Positions 1 through 5,956 of a stretch of 7,592 bases of DNA are shown piece after piece. Source of the stretch: JADFSZ01 sp022560555 [NCBI: PVC group bacterium]. Lineage in GTDB: Bacteria; GCA-001730085; JADFSZ01. Positions within the stretch are counted from its first letter, which is position 1. Every line of letters starts with the position of its first letter. The notes under the pieces are model-generated. The model ran no database searches and was not told where the DNA came from. It worked only from the letters and a program-made list of their open reading frames with translations. Both the position numbers and the translations under genes were made by a program. The stretch spans positions 1-7,592 of the forward strand of contig JADFSZ010000085.1 of NCBI GenBank assembly GCA_022560555.1, in the 5' to 3' direction.

Positions 1-533
1 CTTGCCCTCCTTATGAAACATTGGAAATAATTGTTCAATCACCTTGGATGACTTCAAAGATAAACCCGAAAACAGGGGAAGTGAAAGTTACAGATAAACG
101 GCAAGATACTCCCTATGACGAAGATGATTTCCGGGCCCTTGATCCTTTAAATCACACACGGCTCTTTATCGCGAATCATGATTTAAAGATCCTGGATGAT
201 CTTACCGTTCAGCAAATCTATGTAATTGAGGGTATCTCCCAGATTGATGCGTCCGGGTATCATCGTGTTCGATTGACGGTGGGATATGAATACGGACTCC
301 TTTATTCTATTGAACGTTTTGATGAAAAAAATAACCTGATTGAGAGAATAGAATATGGCGCGTATCAGGAAATTTTTACGGGCTTCTGGTTCCCCTCTAG
401 CAAAATCAAATATTTCAGGGAGCCCGATGGAGGGACTTTGAAAATAGAGACAATCTATTTCCATATTCGCGTCAATATTGGGCTTGATGAACGGGATTTT
501 GAGGCGAGAAAGATTTTGGATTCAATGAGATAG
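1..533 (+). CDS. LolA-like outer-membrane lipoprotein-sorting protein, 5' partial
   Basis: The frame is open to the left edge of the window (it reads CPPYET before the TTG at 21), so the true start lies outside and the TTG is probably internal. About 176 residues are visible. The C-terminal half has the alternating strands of LolA-fold proteins: a YVIEG strand, then RVRLTVGYEYGLLYSIERFD, then TGFWFPSSKIKY, and an ending HIRVNIGLDERDF like the 'N..ld..F' closing strand common in this superfamily. Such proteins bind lipids or lipoprotein acyl chains in the periplasm and carry them to the outer membrane. The signal peptide would be in the missing part. It ends with TAG, 27 bases before the next gene, and probably shares a transcript with it. 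The fold assignment is by pattern only; DUF1571-like proteins look similar. Confidence 0.5.
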   Translation, partial: CPPYETLEIIVQSPWMTSKINPKTGEVKVTDKRQDTPYDEDDFRALDPLNHTRLFIANHDLKILDDLTVQQIYVIEGISQIDASGYHRVRLTVGYEYGLLYSIERFDEKNNLIERIEYGAYQEIFTGFWFPSSKIKYFREPDGGTLKIETIYFHIRVNIGLDERDFEARKILDSMR

Positions 534-560
534 AACAGGAATAATCATGGAGGTGCTGTT

Positions 561-1001
561 ATGGCAAAAACGTTTATAATTCTAAGTCTTGCAATGGGGC
601 TCATGTTCGTATGTCCGGGGTTTGCCGAGGAAGCCGGGGAAGAGATCCCGGAAGTTCCGCCTATTCCTCAGGAATGGAAGGAAATATCCGGGTTTGGGAC
701 CATAAAGATTATTTATATGTCTTCGACGGGTTTAGAAGACGAAAAATATGTTGAAAAATTCTTAAAGAAAATGGTTAAAAAGGATGTTCCTCTTACACTC
801 TGGATTTTTGATGATGAGGCGACCACTCCCTTTGCTATGCCTTTTACGGATGTTCACAAGAAACACTGGAAGGCCCAATATACATATGATCCCGAAAATA
901 AGAGCGAAGAATTTTCTTTTATTGAACCCATAGATCCTGATAAAATCCCGATTGAACTTAGAGAAATCGAATCGGATATTAAAACGGGTTATTTTGACTG
1001 A
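561..1001 (+). CDS. Small exported protein of unknown function
   Basis: This 146-residue protein starts at an ATG with a GGAGG (549-553) 7 bases upstream. Residues 1-22 form a typical Sec signal peptide (MAKTFIILSLAMGLMFVCPGFA), with likely cleavage before EEAGEE. Cys18 lacks a proper lipobox around it, so a lipoprotein is unlikely. The mature part opens with an acidic, proline-rich stretch (EEIPEVPPIP), followed by a small mixed domain with a KIIYMSS strand and a LTLWIFDDEATTPFAM segment. I do not recognise the family. It lies between a LolA-like gene and a cell-wall peptidase gene, so a periplasmic or envelope role is likely. The stop TGA at 999-1001 overlaps an ATG at 1001 that begins a six-codon reading frame leading into the next gene. 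Confidence 0.75.
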   Translation: MAKTFIILSLAMGLMFVCPGFAEEAGEEIPEVPPIPQEWKEISGFGTIKIIYMSSTGLEDEKYVEKFLKKMVKKDVPLTLWIFDDEATTPFAMPFTDVHKKHWKAQYTYDPENKSEEFSFIEPIDPDKIPIELREIESDIKTGYFD

Positions 1002-1017
1002 TGATTATTGGAGCCAT

Positions 1018-1686
1018 ATGAAGGGTAGACTGTATGCCGTCAAAAGTATTTTTGCGTTGCTCATTGTGTGCGCATTGATGGGAATGTTTTATATGAATCA
1101 GCGCAAGGGGACGGCTCAAAATCCTGTTTTGGATAGCGTCATGACTTTGGAGGAGGCCCTCGAGGGGCTTCATCCCGATTGTCCAAAAGAGATTAAAAAC
1201 CAACAGGTTCTCATTGATGTCACGTATTATGGTTTGGATCAATTGATTCATCAGGGACAAATTGTGCTTGATCGGGATCTCAGGCAAGATATCAAACATG
1301 TTTTTCAAATTATGTTAAAAGAACGATTCCCTTTGGCCAGTGTTATTCCTGTTTCAGATCCAAAGTTCCGTTCGGACCGCATATGGGATGATGAATTGTC
1401 CATGGCGCAAAATAATACATCCGGGTTTAATTACCGGTTTATAACGGGTCAAAAGAAAATCTCGGAACACGCGTTAGGACATGCGATTGATATTAATCCC
1501 CTTTTTAATCCGTATATAAAAGGGGCGCTGGTGCTGCCAACGAAGGCCGTATATGACATGAATCAAAGCGGAACTTTGTATAAAGGGCATCCTGTGGTAG
1601 AGACATTTAAATCTTTAGGCTGGACGTGGGGCGGGGATTGGGTCAGCCTGAAGGATTATCAGCATTTTGAGAAAGAAATCCTTTAA
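1018..1686 (+). CDS. M15-family zinc D,D-/L,D-peptidase (VanY/CwlK type), membrane-anchored
   Basis: 222 residues. Residues 4-26 (YAVKSIFALLIVCALMGMFYM) form an uncleaved anchor or signal peptide, placing the enzyme in the periplasm. The catalytic part carries the M15 signature: SEHALGHAIDIN with His151 and Asp158, and DYQHFE with Asp213 and His216. His151, Asp158 and His216 should bind zinc and Asp213 is the likely catalytic base. The GWTWGGDW motif just before is characteristic of the M15C/CwlK branch. Such enzymes cut D-Ala-D-Ala or L-Ala-D-Glu bonds in peptidoglycan stem peptides. The start chosen is the ATG at 1018, with GGAG at 1010-1013, because the anchor begins right after it. An in-frame TTG at 952 would add 22 residues inside the preceding gene and break the signal-like N-terminus. 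The substrate bond cannot be told from sequence alone. Confidence 0.85.
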   Translation: MKGRLYAVKSIFALLIVCALMGMFYMNQRKGTAQNPVLDSVMTLEEALEGLHPDCPKEIKNQQVLIDVTYYGLDQLIHQGQIVLDRDLRQDIKHVFQIMLKERFPLASVIPVSDPKFRSDRIWDDELSMAQNNTSGFNYRFITGQKKISEHALGHAIDINPLFNPYIKGALVLPTKAVYDMNQSGTLYKGHPVVETFKSLGWTWGGDWVSLKDYQHFEKEIL

Positions 1687-1695
1687 AAATCCTGG

Positions 1696-1724
1696 TTGAG
1701 AGAAGCAGGAAAATTTTGTACAAT
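1696..1724 (+). promoter_or_regulatory. Sigma70-like promoter for the zinc-ribbon gene
   Basis: A TTGAGA (-35, 1696-1701) and a TACAAT (-10, 1719-1724) are separated by 17 bases. Each differs from consensus by one or two positions. Transcription would start near 1731, giving a leader of about 40 bases before the ATG at 1770. It sits right after the peptidase stop codon, so the two small genes downstream could form their own unit. Seen by eye only. Confidence 0.5.
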
Positions 1725-1769
1725 AGATGCGGATCATTTTGATAGGGGTTACTGTCTAAGAAAGGGATC

Positions 1770-1979
1770 ATGGCCGATAATTATTATCAAAAATTTGTCG
1801 GAAGAAATGCTTCATACGAATGTCCTGGTTGTCACCAGACAAATATTGTCTATCTTGGTTCTTCGATGATACAAAAAAATGAATTTGAGGACGAATGCTA
1901 TGATTGTTCCCGTAAGAACGCGCTTATAGTCAAATTTGATTCCGAAGGACGACCCACTCTTAATCTTAAGACGGATTGA
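1770..1979 (+). CDS. Small zinc-ribbon protein of unknown function
   Basis: 69 residues. Two CxxC knuckles are visible, Cys18-Pro-Gly-Cys21 and Cys43-Tyr-Asp-Cys46, spaced 21 residues apart, as in a rubredoxin-like or treble-clef zinc ribbon that would hold one zinc ion. The second knuckle is preceded by a strongly acidic run (EFEDE). The C-terminus is a short strand plus tail. There is no signal peptide, so it should be cytoplasmic. Ribbons of this size may bind nucleic acid or be assembly or regulatory partners; nothing here tells which. The ATG is preceded by AAAGGGA at 1761-1767, a purine-rich but closely spaced ribosome site. It has its own promoter and precedes the histone-fold gene by 91 bases. 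Confidence 0.75.
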   Translation: MADNYYQKFVGRNASYECPGCHQTNIVYLGSSMIQKNEFEDECYDCSRKNALIVKFDSEGRPTLNLKTD

Positions 1980-2070
1980 GGAGTCTGAAAAAAGACTTGA
2001 AATATAACTCAAACCTATGTAAGGTAATTTACCGTTTCTCAATAATGATTTTAACTAAAGGGAGGCTTCT

Positions 2071-2259
2071 ATGGGTGATGATAAAGTGTTAGTTGTGGTT
2101 TCCAAGCTTAAAAATTATGTTCGAGAGAAATCAGGAATGAATACATCGGGCAATGTCGCGCCGAAGCTTTCTGAAAAAGTCCGGGAACTTTGTGACCAGG
2201 CGATTGAAGTCGCGAAGGCTGATGGGCGAAAAACAGTGATGGACAGGGATTTTCAATAA
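2071..2259 (+). CDS. Bacterial histone (single histone-fold protein)
   Basis: 62 residues, nearly the minimum for one histone fold. Predicted parts are helix 1 at about 5-20 (KVLVVVSKLKNYVREK), loop 1 with GMNTSGN (22-28), long helix 2 at about 29-51 (VAPKLSEKVRELCDQAIEVA), loop 2 with GRKT (52-55), and a very short third helix (VMDRDFQ). Arg53 and Asp60 have the spacing of the R-D clamp of archaeal histones such as HMfB, and Thr55 matches the R-T pair in loop 2. The short third helix fits the known bacterial histones, of which Bdellovibrio Bd0055 is the studied example. Such proteins form dimers and bind or coat DNA. GGGAGG at about 2060-2065 gives a good ribosome site before the ATG. DNA binding itself is inferred from the fold. 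It is on its own or with the preceding ribbon gene. Confidence 0.78.
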   Translation: MGDDKVLVVVSKLKNYVREKSGMNTSGNVAPKLSEKVRELCDQAIEVAKADGRKTVMDRDFQ

Positions 2260-2269
2260 AAGATTTCCT

Positions 2270-2368
2270 ATGAATACGCTTGCAATTTTAAGCGGTCAAT
2301 CCCTCTTGCTTTATGGTTTTAGCGTGAAGAGCGTGAAAAATAAACAGCAAGAGGGATTTTTATTGTGA
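2270..2368 (+). CDS. Possible 32-residue leader peptide before the ATP-grasp gene
   Basis: An ATG at 2270 opens a 32-codon frame (begins MNTLAILSGQSLLLYGFSVK, ends QQEGFLL) that stops at TGA 2366-2368. This TGA overlaps the GTG start of the ATP-grasp gene (2365-2367) as GTGA. The frame runs straight through the inverted repeat that holds that gene's ribosome site. A ribosome translating it would open the hairpin and end exactly at the next start, the layout of a coupled leader peptide. Against it: no clear Shine-Dalgarno precedes the ATG, and 32 codons can be open by chance. Confidence 0.3.
   Translation: MNTLAILSGQSLLLYGFSVKSVKNKQQEGFLL
2298..2358 (+). promoter_or_regulatory. 13-bp inverted repeat enclosing the ATP-grasp ribosome site; terminator-like
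   Basis: AATCCCTCTTGCT (2298-2310) and AGCAAGAGGGATT (2346-2358) are perfect reverse complements separated by 35 bases, and the right arm runs into TTTTTATT. The shape is that of an intrinsic terminator ending the histone transcript. The right arm also contains AGAGGGA, the ribosome binding site of the GTG at 2365, so folding would hide it. Five bases of the left arm (CTCTT, 2303-2307) can pair instead with AAGAG at 2327-2331, a possible alternative fold. Which role is real cannot be told from the sequence. Confidence 0.6.
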
Positions 2369-3708
2369 AATCTCCGACAGTTTATAAGTCCCAAGGGCAG
2401 TTGCCGACAGGTTGGGATTGCAATGTGATTTTTATCGCGAACATCAACTCTTTGTTTTACGGCAATGAATTTGAAACAAATATTTTAAGGAATGAGATTG
2501 GCTCCATTGATACCTACGGGGGCCGGTTGGTTCCGTTTCTGAATCTTCTATTTGACAAATCTCAGAATCTTCTTGTTCTTGAAAGAACCCCTGATCCAAA
2601 GCTCCTGGAATATTTCAAAAAAGATTTAAAATTAAACCTGCCCGAACTATATATCTTAAGTCATGACGCTTATGATAAAATTACGAACTTCCAACAAGGA
2701 TATGAATGTAAGGAATTAAAAGTACTGCGAGACCACCCCGCAAGCCACCTTGATGGCTATGTGACGGATTCCGGCCTTGAAAACCTTGCTGAAAAAATTC
2801 AAAAATCCACCATTTCTACATCAGCCGGCAGCCGGAAGGGAAACAATAAACTCCTGTTACATGAGTTCCTAAAGCAACAGAACTTACCTGTTTTTGACAC
2901 ATTTATTGCCGAAGATAACCGTGCCGTTCAGAAGCATCTTCCTTTGTTAAAAAAAATGGGTTACTCTCGTGCTGTGGTTAAAGCCCAAATTGGAGCCTCC
3001 GGGATTGGGATGGTGCGTATGGATTTAAACCTCCCGCGGGAAATTCCCAAGTATTTATTTTATGAAGGAGCGTGTCTCGTCCAAGGCTGGTTGGATGAGG
3101 AAGTCCCGGGGATTGAACGCGTGGGTTCTCCGAGCATACAAATTTTTGTTAACCATGAAGGGATTTACCTCTGGGACATCACCGAACAAATATTAAGTCC
3201 TGAAAGCGTGCATGAAGGTAATGTGAGTCCGCCTCCTTATTTGGTCGCGATGGATGAAATTTGGACAGAGCTATTTCGTCAAGCCGAATGTGCCGGGCGA
3301 TGGCTCCATAGCCTGGGTTATCGTGGGACGGGCAGTATAGATTTTCTTGTCGTGAAACGTAATAAAAAAAATGAAGTGCGTATATGCGAAATCAATGCCC
3401 GTGTTACAGGAGCAACGTATCCGTCCATGTTGGCAAAACACTTCCTTCCTCACGGAGCATGGTTGATGAGAAATGTTCGATTTTCTCCCACACTTAACAG
3501 CGGCCGGATTTTTGACCGGCTCAAAAAGAAAAACTTACTTTTTTGCAAATCAGACAAAAAGGGAATTCTTCCGATTAATTTTAATCTCGACCGAAAGGAC
3601 CGGGTTTGCAAAGGGCAATTTTTAGCACTGGCAAATACTCATGATGAAGTGGTATCATTAATGGATAATTTTAAGTATGAAAACATAGGAGATTTTGATC
3701 GTGACTGA
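2365..3708 (+). CDS. ATP-grasp ligase, PGM1-like (probable peptide/amide ligase)
   Basis: 447 residues from a GTG with AGAGGGA 8 bases upstream. The N-terminal 150 residues hold a Rossmann-like pre-ATP-grasp domain (IFIANINSLFYG; NLLVLERTP). The ATP-grasp core follows: VVKAQIGASGIGM (204-216, with Lys206 and the glycine loop over ATP), LVQGW (238-242, adenine hinge), and IDFLVV...RICEINARVTGATYPSM (325-355), with Asp326, Glu342 and Asn344 placed to bind magnesium. Residues 361-371 (LPHGAWLMRNV) and the C-terminal 70 residues resemble the tail of PGM1, the pheganomycin peptide ligase. Such enzymes join a carboxylate to an amine through an acyl-phosphate. The substrate is unknown. The gene overlaps the M20 peptidase by 8 bases, so they are almost certainly co-translated. 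Family membership is firm; the PGM1 branch is from memory. Confidence 0.82.
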   Translation: MKSPTVYKSQGQLPTGWDCNVIFIANINSLFYGNEFETNILRNEIGSIDTYGGRLVPFLNLLFDKSQNLLVLERTPDPKLLEYFKKDLKLNLPELYILSHDAYDKITNFQQGYECKELKVLRDHPASHLDGYVTDSGLENLAEKIQKSTISTSAGSRKGNNKLLLHEFLKQQNLPVFDTFIAEDNRAVQKHLPLLKKMGYSRAVVKAQIGASGIGMVRMDLNLPREIPKYLFYEGACLVQGWLDEEVPGIERVGSPSIQIFVNHEGIYLWDITEQILSPESVHEGNVSPPPYLVAMDEIWTELFRQAECAGRWLHSLGYRGTGSIDFLVVKRNKKNEVRICEINARVTGATYPSMLAKHFLPHGAWLMRNVRFSPTLNSGRIFDRLKKKNLLFCKSDKKGILPINFNLDRKDRVCKGQFLALANTHDEVVSLMDNFKYENIGDFDRD

Positions 3709-4831
3709 GAATGAACATGATGACCGTATACTGGACCGGCTTGTCGCGTTAACGCGTGATCTGATCCTGATCCCGAGCATCCCGAGCCGTCCCGAAGATA
3801 GACGAAGATGCTATGAATTTGTACGGAATCACTTGGAGGCCATTGAAAACGTTGAAGTTTTTGAGTATGAACATCATGGAATTCCTTCTCTCGTTGCAAT
3901 GCCGGTGAATGTGCGTGAACCGGAAGTCTTGATGTGCGGCCATTTGGACGTCATCACTCATCCGGATGTGTATTCCTATCGATCGTATATCGAAGACGGA
4001 AAGATTTATGGTCCCGGAGCGGGGGATATGAAGGGCGCTCTCGCGATTATGTTGGAAATTCTTCGGGATTTTCACACCAAACATCCAGGAGTATCCCTTG
4101 GTCTTGCCGTGACAGCGGATGAAGAAACAGGCGGAAAAGCGGGTATCGGATACCTTTTTGGAAACACAAATCTTCGATGCGGGGCCGCTTTGATTCCGGA
4201 TGGAGGATCCTTAAACGAAATCACCATTGAGGAAAAGGGGATTCTACATATCAAAATACGCTGCCAAGGAAGAGCGGCACATGCCGCGCGCCCCTGGCTA
4301 GGGGATAATCCGATTGAAAAGTTGATGGATCGTCTGAGCAATTTACAAAAATATTTTTCATCATTTAAACGTGATGAAGATCATTGGTTTCCGACATGCT
4401 CTATTACCATTATCGGCACCGAGAATCAAACGATCAATAGAGTTCCTTCTAACTGTGAAGCTATTTGCGATATCCGCTTTCCTTCTCCTTTTACGATTCA
4501 GGAAATTATGGATAAAACCAGGGAGGTTTTGGGCGCCGATGTCGAAATCGAAGTTGTGATTAGCGCGGAGCCGACTCATTTATCGCCTGATCCGCTGTAT
4601 CAACAAGTCACGGAGGAGATTACAGGAGAGCCGGCCGCGCTCGTTCGAGAGCATGGGGGGAGTGATGCGCGTTTTATTTATGCGGGTGGCGTTCCGATTA
4701 TGATGTCCCGTCCTATTGTCGGGAATTTGCATGCTGAAAACGAATGGATTAATATTCAATCTATGATAAAATACTATAGAATTTACGAGAAATATTTAAC
4801 AATAAAACTCCTAAAAAAATCGAAATCTTAA
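3701..4831 (+). CDS. M20-family metallopeptidase (ArgE/DapE/ACY1 type)
   Basis: 376 residues. The di-zinc site of M20 enzymes is complete: His81 and Asp83 (CGHLDV), Asp109 (GPGAGDMKGA), Glu141 as general base and Glu142 as ligand (ADEETGG), Asp167 (IPDGG) and His344 (GNLHAENEW). The lid or dimerisation domain is marked by GRAAHAARPWLGDNP, with His194 for the transition state. Members remove acyl groups or amino acids from N-acyl amino acids and small peptides in the cytoplasm; there is no signal peptide. The GTG at 3701 is chosen because AGGAGA (3687-3692) lies 8 bases upstream. An in-frame TTG at 3695 would be only 2 bases from it. The 8-base overlap with the ATP-grasp gene suggests both act on the same compound. 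ArgE, DapE and carboxypeptidase roles cannot be separated here, and no arginine or lysine pathway genes are nearby. Confidence 0.87.
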   Translation: MTENEHDDRILDRLVALTRDLILIPSIPSRPEDRRRCYEFVRNHLEAIENVEVFEYEHHGIPSLVAMPVNVREPEVLMCGHLDVITHPDVYSYRSYIEDGKIYGPGAGDMKGALAIMLEILRDFHTKHPGVSLGLAVTADEETGGKAGIGYLFGNTNLRCGAALIPDGGSLNEITIEEKGILHIKIRCQGRAAHAARPWLGDNPIEKLMDRLSNLQKYFSSFKRDEDHWFPTCSITIIGTENQTINRVPSNCEAICDIRFPSPFTIQEIMDKTREVLGADVEIEVVISAEPTHLSPDPLYQQVTEEITGEPAALVREHGGSDARFIYAGGVPIMMSRPIVGNLHAENEWINIQSMIKYYRIYEKYLTIKLLKKSKS

Positions 4832-4852
4832 AAAAGTAAAAAGGAGGGGGCA

Positions 4853-5029
4853 ATGGGACTTATCAGATTTATCGCGTGGGGATGTATGATGATAGGATTA
4901 GGCGGTTTTCTTCTGGATGCGCTTACGGGCATATCCGAAGGAATTTATCATGTGATTCCTTTTTTGCTTGTAGGAGTCGCCATGGAAGCTGTTTATCAAG
5001 AATTAAAGAAGATTCATTCAAAAATGTAA
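4853..5029 (+). CDS. Small two-helix membrane protein
   Basis: 58 residues, begun by an ATG with an excellent AAGGAGGGGG (4841-4850) upstream and only 21 bases after the M20 stop, so very probably the third gene of that operon. Residues about 3-22 (LIRFIAWGCMMIGLGGFLLD) form one glycine-rich hydrophobic helix. Residues about 32-47 (YHVIPFLLVGVAMEAV) form a second, shorter one, and the tail YQELKKIHSKM is basic. The short linker DALTGISEG would form the turn, making a hairpin in the inner membrane with the basic tail on the cytoplasmic side. I do not recognise a family. It could be a partner or anchor for the upstream enzymes, but that is inferred only from position. Confidence 0.7.
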   Translation: MGLIRFIAWGCMMIGLGGFLLDALTGISEGIYHVIPFLLVGVAMEAVYQELKKIHSKM

Positions 5030-5056
5030 ATTTGATTTACACTCTCTTTCAAATTT

Positions 5057-5079
5057 TCTAAGAGATCTTAGATTATTTT
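5057..5079 (+). terminator. Weak intrinsic terminator after the ATP-grasp/M20 operon
   Basis: TCTAAG (5057-5062) and CTTAGA (5067-5072) pair around an AGAT tetraloop, and TTATTTT follows. The stem is only 6 bp and AT-rich, so termination would be modest. Its place 28 bases after the last stop of the operon supports the call. Confidence 0.35.
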
Positions 5080-5241
5080 GGTAGTTTGTGTATTGTGGAC
5101 TTGATGAAGCCCTTCCGTGGTGATGAGGCAGGATGCATGTTTGTTGAGTCCTGAAAAGTTGTTCCGGATCAGGAATTTTCATAAGTTATTGTTTTTGTTT
5201 CGATTAGGACTCATTCAGCAAAAAAAACTCGCCATTTCTAG

Positions 5242-5270
5242 TTCGACCGCTATAATAACCCTATTATAAT
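5242..5270 (+). promoter_or_regulatory. AT-rich promoter region before the thioredoxin-fold gene
   Basis: Two perfect TATAAT hexamers lie at 5251-5256 and 5265-5270, 35-55 bases before the ATG at 5305. The second has a weak TTCGAC (5242-5247) at 17-base spacing, and the first has no clear -35. The gap from 5030 to 5290 holds nothing else I can support except the weak hairpin at 5057 and a 6-bp repeat (TCCTGA 5149-5154 / TCAGGA 5169-5174). A promoter here fits the start of a new transcription unit. Confidence 0.45.
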
Positions 5271-5304
5271 TATACTGTTACAGTGAAGGTTTTTGGAGGT
5301 TGAT

Positions 5305-5922
5305 ATGAAGGCCAGAACCCCGGTTGTTCTATCTTTGGCTCTTGTCCTGCTTTTATTTGGCACCAAGCTCCTTGTGGCTGAGCCGCTTGTCGCCGAAAAG
5401 GCTCCTGATTTTACGCTGACGGATACGAACGGTGTTTCCCATACGCTTTCGGATTATCAAGGGCGCTATGTTGTCTTGGAATGGGTCAATTATGATTGCC
5501 CTTTCGTTCGTAAACATTATAAGTCGGGAAATATGCAGGACCTGCAAAAGGAGTACACGCAAAGGGAAGTTGTTTGGCTTTCCATATGTTCTTCCGCCGA
5601 AGGGAAGCAGGGCCAATTTTCCAATGCGGAAATCAAGAATCGTATGGACGAATATGACGCGTCGCCGACACATTATTTGAATGATCTAGACGGATCTGTG
5701 GGCAGGCTCTATCAAGCGAAAACGACGCCGCACATGTTTATCATAAATCCCGAGGGCATTTTGGTCTATCAGGGAGCCATTGATAATCACCCGTTTTTTT
5801 GGGAAAAAGGCCTGTTTGATGCCACGAATTATATCCGTGAAGCTTTGGATTATGCCATGAATGGCCAGTCTGTTGCCGTGACAAATACAAAGTCTTACGG
5901 GTGTTCGGTAAAATATAAATAA
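5305..5922 (+). CDS. Exported thioredoxin-fold redoxin (PRX_like1 type)
   Basis: 205 residues from the ATG at 5305, with GGAGG at 5295-5299. An in-frame TTG at 5293 would overlap the ribosome site. Residues 1-25 form a Sec signal peptide (ending GTKLLVA), so it works in the periplasm. The redoxin domain begins EKAPDFTLTD, typical of AhpC/TSA and TlpA-like proteins. The active site is VNYDCPFVRKHY with a single Cys65, not the CxxC of thioredoxins. The cis-proline is in TTPHMFIINPEG (Pro142). The C-terminal SYGCSVKY carries Cys200, a motif I associate with PRX_like1 proteins; it may resolve Cys65, and Cys95 is the other candidate. The likely role is thiol-based peroxide reduction or disulfide handling in the envelope. 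Spermidine synthase follows after 34 bases, probably on the same transcript, without an evident functional link. Confidence 0.8.
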   Translation: MKARTPVVLSLALVLLLFGTKLLVAEPLVAEKAPDFTLTDTNGVSHTLSDYQGRYVVLEWVNYDCPFVRKHYKSGNMQDLQKEYTQREVVWLSICSSAEGKQGQFSNAEIKNRMDEYDASPTHYLNDLDGSVGRLYQAKTTPHMFIINPEGILVYQGAIDNHPFFWEKGLFDATNYIREALDYAMNGQSVAVTNTKSYGCSVKYK

Positions 5923-5956
5923 AGCAGAAAAGTTAGAGAGGAATGAAAGGCTAAGC

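Noticed and set aside
952-1017. TTG start giving the M15 peptidase 22 extra N-terminal residues
   Set aside because: It lies inside the preceding gene, has no ribosome site, and would put a charged stretch ahead of the signal anchor.
2023-2033. Palindrome GGTAATTTACC before the histone gene as an operator or hairpin
   Set aside because: It has a one-base centre, is too short to form a stable stem, and is expected by chance in AT-rich gaps.
4876-5061. Plus-strand 61-codon frame beginning MGMYDDRIRRF
   Set aside because: It overlaps the 58-residue membrane-protein gene, which has a far better ribosome site and a sensible two-helix product.
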